Virus record (IMG/VR): IMGVR_UViG_3300037245_000662
Coordinates: 1 to 28,511 of that record
Length of the DNA: 28,511 nt
Source of the DNA: a virus
Reading direction: 5' to 3' (one strand)
The stretch's first letter is position 1; each line of letters starts with the position of its first letter. A program made the position numbers and the translations under genes. Shown one piece after another: positions 15,664-23,136 of this stretch. Below the pieces are notes generated by a model, which did not search any database, was not told where the DNA came from, and saw only the letters and a list, made by a program, of their open reading frames with translations.

Positions 15664-18108
15664 TTATTCTTTACCTCGTGGATAATACACGCCTTCCCAC
15701 GATCCTGTCTGAAAGGCCGCCGGTAAATATGAGTCAGTTACGATGTCAACTTGAACCTCGGTATTCCGGCTCAGGATTAAATGGCGTTGTTCACCTGAAT
15801 GTAGGGTTGCATCTCCTAAAACAGAAGAACCAATGATCGCGCCTGTGAACTCATGGGTCATCGTCTCTCGATATGATCCACCGGCCGGCGTAACTTCGAG
15901 CCTGAAATATCCGGTGTCTTCAAAATTGAGCGTGAGAGTTCGTACCTGAAGGCGTCCCACCAGTTTGGCCTGGCCCTGGTTGTCCCTAAGATACCAAGCA
16001 GACAGCCGGTAGCGAAACGTATACCCCAAACCAATATGGTAAGTGAGAGCTGAATAATCCCCGCTAATGGTTAAGGATGTGGCATCTTCAACGTCAAACC
16101 CAATCAGCGGTCGGCCGGTTGCCGGCGCAACGATCGTCATTCTCTCTTCGTCGGTGTCAATTTCATAAGGCAACGTGAACGTGGTAATTTCAGTTTCCTC
16201 ATCGTATGACCCCTGGATATCTACAAGCCTATCCAAGTACACCCGAAAGTCCAAAGCTCCGGTATTGACGTTCTCAACCTCCATCTTCTCCAGGCATATC
16301 TCGGTGTCATACTTAACCACAAGGTAAGCGATCGTATTAATAACGCCTATGCCTAAGATTTCCCCATCAAATATCCACTTCGACCAGGCTGATTGAGCTT
16401 TCTCTTCGCCGGTCCAGAAGTATTTATAGACGTAAATGCAACATGGGTCAGAGTCCGAATGAACCATTAAGGTATCCAGAGAATTACATGCGGCCAACTG
16501 GATGTGACCCATAGGAATATAGTTAGGAACATGGGCAGTCACATCGGCGGCATCATTCAGAAGTGAGTCAGGCTGAATGAAGTACTCCCTGACGGTTGCG
16601 AAGTCAGTCTTCGGGCAAATGAAATAAACATTCGGGCCTGCTGTGATAGGTTCGCAGAGCTGACAAATGTTAAATCTTGTGGTTGGAGTGATCGCTACTG
16701 AGGTCGGCGTTAAGCCCTGGTCTCCTGAACTGAAGTCAAACTGCTGTTGATCCGCAAGCAGGATGAGAGACTTATCAAATATAGCCACCGATCGTAAAAT
16801 TTCGATCTGCTTAGAGGTCGCTGACACGTCGATCGGATCAGAGTCCAGTACATCTAAGGCGGTATCAGAGTACATGTTAAAGTAATCACCGGTCTTGCTC
16901 ATGACCACATTGTCCTCGGAAAGAAAGCCCAGGCGATTCTTGAAAAAGAACACATTGCTTACTGTCTGATTAACGAGTGACGGCGTCGGTGCGGAATTTT
17001 CATCGCCAATGGTTCTCTGTTGCCACACACATGGAGCAAAAGTGAAGGTTGCGTCACTCATACGGACCAATCTGTATGGCATTGAGTAGTCCACAAACTC
17101 GCCCAGAGATACTCCAGGCTTAAGCGTCTCGTCCCAAACATCATCCGCATCATCATATTTAACCCACCAATCGTCAAACCCTGTAACGTCATCGCCTGTA
17201 ATCTCGACAACATCATTGTCTGCGGGAGCGCCAGGAAGTTCAGCAAAGGTTTGAACCCGACTATCAACCGTGTCCTCATTGACGGCAGATGTTAATAGTG
17301 TGGTGACTCGGTTGTTAACTATAAAGGTATTGTCGGCAACCGTAACTGCCTTGAATACCTCAGAAGGATTGGCATCGAGATCAAGTTCTTGACAGACTAT
17401 GTTGTCAATTTTACCATCAAAAGTCGAGTTTGCTTTCATGTAAAAGACGGTATTGCCTTCGGCTACTACCATTTCCTGATAAGTGCCGACGGCCGACCTT
17501 GCCGTTCCTACACCAGTACCCGTATTTCCACATTGAGGGGTGACTTCTCCGGCGGTGTACTCCGTTATAGAGAAGGTTATTAAATAAGTTTTACCAACCG
17601 TTACGGCTACTTGATTTAAGAAAGTGTCCCCACCCTGAGCGCCACTACAATCAGCCGCACCGGAAGCGATCGTCCATCCTTCGCCCTTATTCCAAGAAGC
17701 ATCGGCGTCAAAGGTTCCATTGGTGAGTACGGTGGGAGTCCATGGCACAGCATAGGCTTTGTGTGCGTTGTCCACGGAGAAAACATTGTCTTCGTCCAGG
17801 GTCCCGAACTGAACAGTCTTCTTTGCGCCGGCCAGGTCATATATTTCGATAGGCTCAGCGACAACTCCGGTTAAGATAATGATATATCTTTCATCCACGT
17901 CTCGATTGATCATGTGGACAAAAGCACCGCCTACCGCATTAGAAGTGAGGACGGCTAAATGTTCGGTTCCAGGTCTCTGCATCAGGCCGTCCACAAGAGT
18001 ACCCAGGCCGTTTTCCTGCAGTTCACCCTGGTTGGGCCTGCGGTTGGCCGGAGCCTGCTGACTGATACCGTTATGAAATCCAGGTATGGCGTCTGATCGC
18101 AAAGTCAT
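15664..18108 (-). CDS. Tail tubular protein B / nozzle (T7 gp12-like)
   Basis: An 814-aa protein (T7 gp12 is 794), directly after tail tube A with a one-base TAATG overlap. Features typical of the nozzle family: the N-terminus with FHNGISQQAPANRRPNQGELQ..GLV.G...RPGTE, where the start of the tail channel protein recognises its own incoming parts; the central WQQRTIGDENSAPTPS and FFKNRLGFLSEDNVVMS; and LADQQQFDFSSGD. A LamG/CBM-like insertion appears near residues 140-230 (DASWNKGEGWTIASGAADCS to FDGKIDNIVCQ). It forms the lower tail through which DNA exits and to which fibers attach. Confidence 0.95.
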   Translation of the reverse strand: MTLRSDAIPGFHNGISQQAPANRRPNQGELQENGLGTLVDGLMQRPGTEHLAVLTSNAVGGAFVHMINRDVDERYIIILTGVVAEPIEIYDLAGAKKTVQFGTLDEDNVFSVDNAHKAYAVPWTPTVLTNGTFDADASWNKGEGWTIASGAADCSGAQGGDTFLNQVAVTVGKTYLITFSITEYTAGEVTPQCGNTGTGVGTARSAVGTYQEMVVAEGNTVFYMKANSTFDGKIDNIVCQELDLDANPSEVFKAVTVADNTFIVNNRVTTLLTSAVNEDTVDSRVQTFAELPGAPADNDVVEITGDDVTGFDDWWVKYDDADDVWDETLKPGVSLGEFVDYSMPYRLVRMSDATFTFAPCVWQQRTIGDENSAPTPSLVNQTVSNVFFFKNRLGFLSEDNVVMSKTGDYFNMYSDTALDVLDSDPIDVSATSKQIEILRSVAIFDKSLILLADQQQFDFSSGDQGLTPTSVAITPTTRFNICQLCEPITAGPNVYFICPKTDFATVREYFIQPDSLLNDAADVTAHVPNYIPMGHIQLAACNSLDTLMVHSDSDPCCIYVYKYFWTGEEKAQSAWSKWIFDGEILGIGVINTIAYLVVKYDTEICLEKMEVENVNTGALDFRVYLDRLVDIQGSYDEETEITTFTLPYEIDTDEERMTIVAPATGRPLIGFDVEDATSLTISGDYSALTYHIGLGYTFRYRLSAWYLRDNQGQAKLVGRLQVRTLTLNFEDTGYFRLEVTPAGGSYRETMTHEFTGAIIGSSVLGDATLHSGEQRHLILSRNTEVQVDIVTDSYLPAAFQTGSWEGVYYPRGKE

Positions 18109-18689
18109 TATGCTCTCCTACTTACAATGTTTCGGATAAAGGGTGAGTCCAGAAGTGAGTCATCAGATTTGTTCAGTTCCCACCGGATCATCTCTGCTTT
18201 TGCTTCGAACATCTCTTGCTCAGAGAACTGGAATAGGATAGGTGAACTGACGGTTTCTGCTTGAAACTTTCTGGAAGATTTAATGACGATATAATTCTTG
18301 ACATGCTCGGGTAATTCCAGGTAGGTCAGGAAGAAAACGATATCGACATAAACTTTCTGAGTGAAAATCAGGGTTTGTTTCTTACGATCATAGAGCTTGC
18401 GCCCCCTGACTGCATAGTCATTATATCGGTAATATGATTCAACCCTGAGCGCATTAGAAGGTATGTTGATATAACCATCCACGTCCGGACTGATAGCATA
18501 TTCATAATCAGAGTTACACTTCAGGCCCATGCCTTGAACCTGGCGGCTTGTTCTATGGAGCATATCCTGAGCTATTGAAGCATCTGATACGCCGGCGGCC
18601 GGTACAGCATTGACCGGCATCTCTCCGATACCCTGAAGCATCACATTGACAGCTTCTAATTCGGTGATTGGAGTGAAGTTAAGTGCCAT
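18108..18689 (-). CDS. Tail tubular protein A / adaptor (T7 gp11-like)
   Basis: A 193-aa protein (T7 gp11 is 196). The N-terminus ITELEAVNVMLQGIGEMPVNAV is characteristic: T7-class adaptors begin with an E-A-x-N-x-x-L-x-x-I/L-G-E-x-P-V segment. It continues with RQVQGMGLKCNSDYEY, where the family usually has a similar VQxxGWxFN. The protein joins the portal to the nozzle. AAAGGAG precedes the ATG. It sits just behind a strong terminator, so its expression depends on readthrough or on an undetected promoter. Confidence 0.94.
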   Translation of the reverse strand: MALNFTPITELEAVNVMLQGIGEMPVNAVPAAGVSDASIAQDMLHRTSRQVQGMGLKCNSDYEYAISPDVDGYINIPSNALRVESYYRYNDYAVRGRKLYDRKKQTLIFTQKVYVDIVFFLTYLELPEHVKNYIVIKSSRKFQAETVSSPILFQFSEQEMFEAKAEMIRWELNKSDDSLLDSPFIRNIVSRRA

Positions 18690-18705
18690 TTTAGTCTCCT
18701 TTGTG

Positions 18706-18751
18706 AAAAAAAGGGGAACGCAAGTTCCCGATTGGGTCTTTGCGTTCCCCT
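18706..18751 (-). terminator. Intrinsic terminator before the tail genes
   Basis: A perfect 12-bp stem, AGGGGAACGCAA/TTGCGTTCCCCT (18740-18751 with 18712-18723), with an inner CCC/GGG stem in the loop, followed on the minus strand by seven T residues (18712-18706). It lies between the second decoration-like gene and tail tube A. This is a textbook rho-independent terminator for the leftward transcript. Confidence 0.93.
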
Positions 18752-18763
18752 GTGAGGTAAAGA

Positions 18764-19615
18764 TTATGCAGAAAGATCATAGTCGGTGATCGGTCGAAAC
18801 ATCAGCTCGGTCGGACTGAGCGAATAACCAATAACCTGAACCATATCATTCGTGGTTGCAGGGATAGAAGCGACACATGCGGGTTTCCCCACATCACCGG
18901 CGTACACAATTCCGGCGTCAGTTCCACCAAGCAAGGTAGCTGAAGTGAATGCACCATTGGTGAACGTCTCTTCCATCGGAAACGAGTTCGGACCTATACC
19001 GGCATTGACAGCAATGAAGGCCAGAATGTCGGTGGCCCAATCAGTCTCAATTCGCACCATCGGATCAACGGTAAGCGCCGCAAGTTCGGCGTTCACTATT
19101 GCTTTGGTGAAGGCGGCTTTAAAATGCGCCAGAGACGTACTCGCAGGAACCAGAACAAAGTCTGAGCCTGCCACGATACCATCATCAGCAATATCGTTGC
19201 CATAAACGGCGGTGTTCATGGTAATGGTCTGAGCGTCCACGGTAACATCGCCCACGTCCAAGTCCATTCGGGCTTTAGAAGCCATATACTCGGTGGTCAA
19301 CCATGCATCATACTTCATGTAACCTTCGAAAAGGGCCAGAGAGAACTCGCCGTTTACGCCTGGTTCCAGAAGGATTGCATTTGCAGGCCCTTTGATTGCG
19401 GCCTGGGTCGGATCAGCAAGCATGAACTCCTGCTCGGTGCTATTCGGATAGACAAGGTCACCAACTACGGCGGTCTCGCCCATTTTGATTTGGCCTACCA
19501 TGCCGGAGTACAGCAAGTCAGGCTTAAGGATTCCGACTTCACCAATACCATTGGTCTTGGCGGTGCGGATTTGTCCGTTGGCTTTAAAATACATTCCACC
19601 ATTAATCATACTCAT
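18764..19615 (-). CDS. Candidate head decoration protein, paralog 2
   Basis: A 283-aa beta-rich protein, clearly related to its upstream neighbour. Shared landmarks are GMYFKANGQIR against DLYFVANGQLR, LLYSGMV, LALFEGYMKYDAW, and the end NDMVQVIGYSL...F.PITDYDL. Between these ends an inserted domain (about residues 115-235) ends LLGGTDAG, resembling the DG-type beta/alpha insertion seen in many phage surface proteins. It is placed between two terminators right after the capsid gene. A capsid-stabilising or head-surface role is likely; T7 itself has no gene here. The C-terminal segment also resembles the C-terminus of the long fiber, so a virion fiber or spike is the alternative. The function is not proven. 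Confidence 0.7.
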   Translation of the reverse strand: MSMINGGMYFKANGQIRTAKTNGIGEVGILKPDLLYSGMVGQIKMGETAVVGDLVYPNSTEQEFMLADPTQAAIKGPANAILLEPGVNGEFSLALFEGYMKYDAWLTTEYMASKARMDLDVGDVTVDAQTITMNTAVYGNDIADDGIVAGSDFVLVPASTSLAHFKAAFTKAIVNAELAALTVDPMVRIETDWATDILAFIAVNAGIGPNSFPMEETFTNGAFTSATLLGGTDAGIVYAGDVGKPACVASIPATTNDMVQVIGYSLSPTELMFRPITDYDLSA

Positions 19616-19642
19616 AATTAAATCTCCTTTACTTTCACTCGT

Positions 19643-20479
19643 TTAAGGCACAAGGTCGTAATCTGTGACAGGGTTAAAGAAAATGGATCGCGGCGTGAGA
19701 GCCTGACCCAGTACCTGAACCACATCATTTTGCGTGTCAGGTGCGGTTAAGCTGAAGAGACCGGCGGTCGCGCCTTCTTCAAGATAGATGTTTCCGGTTC
19801 CTGCACCACTCGCAAAGACACTTCCGGTAAACGCTATGTTAGCGCCGGTGGTCTTCGTGGTGAGATAACCATTGGCTAATGCGCCTGCTTCAACGGCTGA
19901 GATAACCAGATCATCAGAGTTCCAGGCAGTCGTGATTTCAATCTCAGGATTTGCTATGGCAAGGATAGGATCAAAGGCAGACTGAAAGTCAGCTTTGGCA
20001 ACGCTATCACAATCAACCACAACAAGATTGTGAAGGGCATCAGCAACCAACATGGTGGCCGATTTGGTAATAGCCGCACCATCGATAGTGACGGCATAGA
20101 CTTTACCATTGATATTGAACTCATCGTCCTGGGCCACATTACCGTCAACCGTTAAGGTCGTGGTGGCTTTGACAGCGCCCAAGATAGGTGCGGTTGCCCA
20201 TGGTTTGTAATCAACGTGGCCTTTGAACAGGGCCAGAGCATACTGAGTATCCAATTTCGCTTCCAGAAGCATTGCGATTCCAGGGGCAATGACTCCACCC
20301 ACGGTCGCAAGGCACATCATAAAAGCTGAGTCAGTATTGGAAGGTCGGACGATCGCTCCAAGAGTGGAGTCTTCGCCAAGCAGAACCTTTGCAACCATAC
20401 CGGAGTATCTCAGGGGATGTCCACCTGACTTCCGGAGCTGACCATTGGCAACAAAATAAAGATCATTTGCATATAACAT
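19643..20479 (-). CDS. Candidate head decoration protein, paralog 1
   Basis: A 278-aa protein from the ATG at 20479 (MLYANDLYF), which has GGGAG eight bases upstream; a longer reading of 17 more residues lies inside the terminator and lacks a site. It has a beta-sheet core split into an N-terminal part (YFVANGQLR, RYSGMVAK, LALFKGHVDYKPW, residues 1-90) and a C-terminal part (NDVVQVLGQALTPRSIFFNPVTDYDL). An insertion of about 125 residues between them starts TTTLTVDGNVAQDDEFNINGKVY. It is the paralog of the next gene. It is downstream of the capsid terminator, so it is probably made at a lower level than the capsid protein. Binding to the head shell is inferred from context. Confidence 0.7.
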   Translation of the reverse strand: MLYANDLYFVANGQLRKSGGHPLRYSGMVAKVLLGEDSTLGAIVRPSNTDSAFMMCLATVGGVIAPGIAMLLEAKLDTQYALALFKGHVDYKPWATAPILGAVKATTTLTVDGNVAQDDEFNINGKVYAVTIDGAAITKSATMLVADALHNLVVVDCDSVAKADFQSAFDPILAIANPEIEITTAWNSDDLVISAVEAGALANGYLTTKTTGANIAFTGSVFASGAGTGNIYLEEGATAGLFSLTAPDTQNDVVQVLGQALTPRSIFFNPVTDYDLVP

Positions 20480-20505
20480 AATTAGTCTCCCGTTTTCACT
20501 CATTG

Positions 20506-20556
20506 AAAAAAAGGGGCAAGCAAGTGGCAAACTGCGTCAACACTTACCTACCCCTT
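20506..20556 (-). terminator. Intrinsic terminator after the major capsid gene
   Basis: On the minus strand 20541-20556 pairs with 20511-20526 in a 16-bp stem (three G-U pairs; AAGGGG closing CCCCTT), 14-nt loop, followed by TTTTTTT (20512-20506). On the plus strand three of the pairs would be mismatches, so it is specific for the leftward RNA. The position matches T7's late terminator, which lies just after gene 10 and lets part of the polymerase through to the tail genes. Confidence 0.92.
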
Positions 20557-20594
20557 GGGTTAACCTTCAGATTCTAAGGTTTTAACCGCTATCT

Positions 20595-21566
20595 TTATGC
20601 GGTGTCTTTAAAGGTCGCACAGGACTCGGGACGCAGATAGGCGTGACCCATGGCGTAACGTGCTACCATAAGCGTACCCTGGCGTCTGATGTCCCATTGG
20701 CTCTGCAAGCTCAGGTCCAGAAGTTTCACGGTCGCAACAGCATCTTTGGCGAAGCAAAGGCCACGCACCAGAAGCGTATTGATTGCATGAAAGTCCTCGC
20801 CGGAGTAATCAGCAACCGGAAGCATCGGACTCTTGATCAGGTCGATGCCTGCGATACGGATGATGCTACCGTCAGCGTAAGAACCTTCACCACGATAGTC
20901 CCGATTAATCGCCGAGAAACCGGCGCTCGAAACGTAACGCAGAAGGAAGTTATAATTTGCCGGTTTCAGAATACAGTATCTTTCGGCCGGTACGAACTTG
21001 TTGTCAAAGTTTTCGGCGGTCTCAAAGATGGCATCTTCCCAGGCGATAAACTTGGTCGCGGCAGTACCATGATCGAAATTGGCATCAGTCGTGATAAGTC
21101 CACCGTCTAAACCGGTGACGGTTGCGGAAGCGGCGGCTCCGAGCATTGCTTCTCTCATGACATGATTGTCAAAAGTTTCGGCAAGCTTCTGGCCTTGCAT
21201 GCTTGAGTACTGACCACGCACTTCGAAATGACTCATGGCATCCTGCAAGTCATCGATGAAGATGTGGGAGATCAGAAGACGATCGATCGAAATGACTCTT
21301 TCGCCGTGGAGAATGTCCTGGCCGAGAATTTCAGCGCCAGGCACATGATAAGCGGCGTCAGGCATCCGGCCAATAACCGGAAACTGCGCGCTCTTGCCGT
21401 TTTTGATGGTTCGAACATTGTGCTTGTCGAGCATCAGGGTGTGTTTTTCGAAGGCGGTGACCACTTCACCCGAGTACATTTTCAGGAACAGAGCGCGCTC
21501 TTCTGCGTCTCCGGTCGGGGTGGAGTCATTGTCAGAGCCTAACCAAGTCGGATTTCCTGCAGACAT
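20595..21566 (-). CDS. Major capsid protein (T7 gp10-like)
   Basis: A 323-aa HK97-fold shell protein of the T7 type. Landmarks shared with T7 gp10: ALFLKMYSGEVVTAFEK, NGKSAQFPVIGR, GERVISIDRLL, DDLQDAMSHFEVRGQYSSMQGQ, the C-terminal AVATVKLLDLSLQ, and VARYAMGHAYLRPE. Start 21566 (MSAGNPTW) is set by AAAGGAGATATACCTATG, almost the T7 gene 10 initiation region. A 34-codon in-frame extension exists to an ATG at 21668 but has a poor site. It is preceded by a long structured leader and followed by a terminator, consistent with very high, separately tuned expression. It is assembled on the scaffold encoded just upstream. Confidence 0.96.
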   Translation of the reverse strand: MSAGNPTWLGSDNDSTPTGDAEERALFLKMYSGEVVTAFEKHTLMLDKHNVRTIKNGKSAQFPVIGRMPDAAYHVPGAEILGQDILHGERVISIDRLLISHIFIDDLQDAMSHFEVRGQYSSMQGQKLAETFDNHVMREAMLGAAASATVTGLDGGLITTDANFDHGTAATKFIAWEDAIFETAENFDNKFVPAERYCILKPANYNFLLRYVSSAGFSAINRDYRGEGSYADGSIIRIAGIDLIKSPMLPVADYSGEDFHAINTLLVRGLCFAKDAVATVKLLDLSLQSQWDIRRQGTLMVARYAMGHAYLRPESCATFKDTA

Positions 21567-21585
21567 AGGTATATCTCCTTTAAGT
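21564..21585 (-). promoter_or_regulatory. T7 gene 10-like ribosome-binding region of the capsid gene
   Basis: AAAGGAGATATACCTATG matches the initiation region of T7 gene 10 (AAGGAGATATACATATG) at nearly every base. The AAAGG part is also one arm of an 11-bp inverted repeat (21577-21587 with 21643-21653), so the Shine-Dalgarno could be masked by long-range pairing. Confidence 0.85.
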
Positions 21586-21922
21586 GAGTTTGTAATGTTA
21601 GAGGTTAATATTGATGTGACGTCCTCTTGATAATCTCTGCCTTCACTTAAAGGTGTCCATCCTGTCATGACCCTCGGGTCAATAGGTAGGGCTTTTCATT
21701 TAGTTAGAGAGGTGGGGGATAAGCGAGTTCCGGAGTTGAATCCAGAACTGTACACCTATCCCCCGTTTAGAGAGGAGAGGACAGTACAAGATTTGCACCG
21801 TCCGGATGGATAAGTTTAGAGGGTCTGCAAGTTAATTCCTGGGTAGCAACCCAAGCCATGCCTGGCCCTCTCATTTTAATCAAGGTGGGGTTGGTCAAGG
21901 AGTTGCCCCCTTGCCGTCCCAC
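21577..21922 (-). promoter_or_regulatory. Structured RNA leader between scaffold and capsid genes
   Basis: About 360 nt separate scaffold and capsid, by far the largest gap in the late operon, and no independent ORF is convincing. The minus-strand RNA can form: a two-tier stem at 885-889/918-922 with inner CAAGG/CCTTG; a stem AGAGGG/CCCTCT (818-823/866-871) enclosing a GGGT-TGCT-ACCC hairpin; a 9-bp stem at 779-787/795-803 complete only with two G-U pairs; a two-tier stem with GGGGGATA/TATCCCCC (714-721/757-764) around AGTTCTGG/CCGGAACT; and the long 577-587/643-653 pairing (all offset from 21000). Pairs kept by G-U only on the minus strand support an RNA role. No terminator U-tract follows these stems. 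Confidence 0.7.
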
Positions 21923-21927
21923 TTCAT

Positions 21928-22926
21928 TTAAATTGAACCGCGTTTTAGTTTGTCTTTAACTTGCGCCCGAAATTCTGAGGACGTTTGATAAAGAGGATTC
22001 GCTTGATCTTTCTTGAACTGATCCGGATGCGTATAACCCGCGACACCAGTATTGATTTCGCCGCCTTCCGGACTTAAACGAGTTTTGGGAGCAAAGCCAC
22101 CTTCTTTGGCAACGAATAGGTTACGCATCGTCTCGACTGCGCGGTGCATCTTGGCCTTATTCCCTGAGTTCATATCATCATTGAACAATTCGATTTGATC
22201 CTTCGAAGCATTTTCAGAAGCCCACTCAGCCATTTGACCAAAGTTGTCCTGGCCGCCGACCTTGTCGTAGATTTCTTTTTGCTGAGCTTGGATACCCGTG
22301 AGATAAGTATCCACGGTAGCTCGATCGTAACCGGCCTTTTCGAGCAGGCCGTAACTCTCGGTTGACAGCGCTCCATCATCGGTCCATTCGGTGACGAACT
22401 TTTCCATGTGGGGATTGATATCTGAGAACCGATCGTCCAGGGGCTTGTCAGCCTTTGCCGCTTCGGCTTCCTTGTCAGCAACTTCTTTAGCTGAATCAGC
22501 GGCCTTCTGAGCGTCAGTCCTGGTATCATCATTGTCAACCTTTTTCTCAATAGGATCAGGGTCTTTCGCGTTTGGATCAATATTTTTGTCACCGGAAAGG
22601 TCACCTGAAAGTTTGCCGTAAGCATCCTCAGCATCGTCCCCATGTTTCTTATGGAACGCCGCAACAATACCTTTATCAAACTCTTCCTTGGTTTTGTACT
22701 TACCCGCGAATAGCTTGTTGACGTCGAGACCATCTTCAGATTTTTTCACCATTTTGTTACCATTCTTATCCACGGTTTCGGTCACCGGAACATTAATGGT
22801 CATGGAGCTTTTACCTTCTGGATCGTCACCGCCAACCTGGTGGCTTGCAAAGTTATTTCCTTCGCTTATGTCAAGCTTCGCCAGGTCACCTTCGCTAAGT
22901 TTTTGTGTTATAACTTCGTCTCCCAT
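21928..22926 (-). CDS. Scaffolding / capsid assembly protein (T7 gp9-like)
   Basis: A 332-aa strongly acidic, Lys/Glu/Asp-rich helical protein between portal and capsid genes, the standard place and composition of a T7-class scaffold (T7 gp9 is 307 aa). The middle is a low-complexity Ala/Lys/Glu/Asp helix (DAQKAADSAKEVADKEAEAAKADK). The C-terminus is basic (FRAQVKDKLKRGSI), as expected for a scaffold tail that binds the inner capsid surface. It is removed from the mature head in this family. The start has GAGGAGAG upstream of ATG 22926. Confidence 0.88.
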   Translation of the reverse strand: MGDEVITQKLSEGDLAKLDISEGNNFASHQVGGDDPEGKSSMTINVPVTETVDKNGNKMVKKSEDGLDVNKLFAGKYKTKEEFDKGIVAAFHKKHGDDAEDAYGKLSGDLSGDKNIDPNAKDPDPIEKKVDNDDTRTDAQKAADSAKEVADKEAEAAKADKPLDDRFSDINPHMEKFVTEWTDDGALSTESYGLLEKAGYDRATVDTYLTGIQAQQKEIYDKVGGQDNFGQMAEWASENASKDQIELFNDDMNSGNKAKMHRAVETMRNLFVAKEGGFAPKTRLSPEGGEINTGVAGYTHPDQFKKDQANPLYQTSSEFRAQVKDKLKRGSI

Positions 22927-22950
22927 AGTAATACTTCTCTCCTCTCTCGA

Positions 22951-23136
22951 TTATTTGTTTGCTTCTTCGATTGCTTTCTGTTGTCTCTTCCGACGATCAG
23001 CTTCAGCCTTGATGTGATCTGTATTGACTGCGCCTTTCTTCTTCGGAGTTTTCTTTTTCTTCTTTATGGCAAGCTTCGCCATAATTCTTTTGCCAATGGC
23101 CTTCAGTCCATCAAGCCAATTTATTGATTTAGCCAT
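22951..23136 (-). CDS. Small Lys-rich protein between portal and scaffold
   Basis: A 61-aa protein starting one base inside the portal stop (TAATG). It is extremely basic, with a KKKKKTPKKKG run near residues 25-36 and RRKRQQKAIEEANK at the end. No known domain. Such composition suggests nucleic-acid contact or RNA binding, perhaps in the head, but this is speculation from charge alone. The coupling to portal makes it a real gene candidate. Confidence 0.7.
   Translation of the reverse strand: MAKSINWLDGLKAIGKRIMAKLAIKKKKKTPKKKGAVNTDHIKAEADRRKRQQKAIEEANK

Noticed and set aside
22170-22733. 187-aa alternate-frame ORF inside the scaffold gene
   Set aside because: Low-complexity basic shadow of the acidic Lys/Glu codons of the scaffold.
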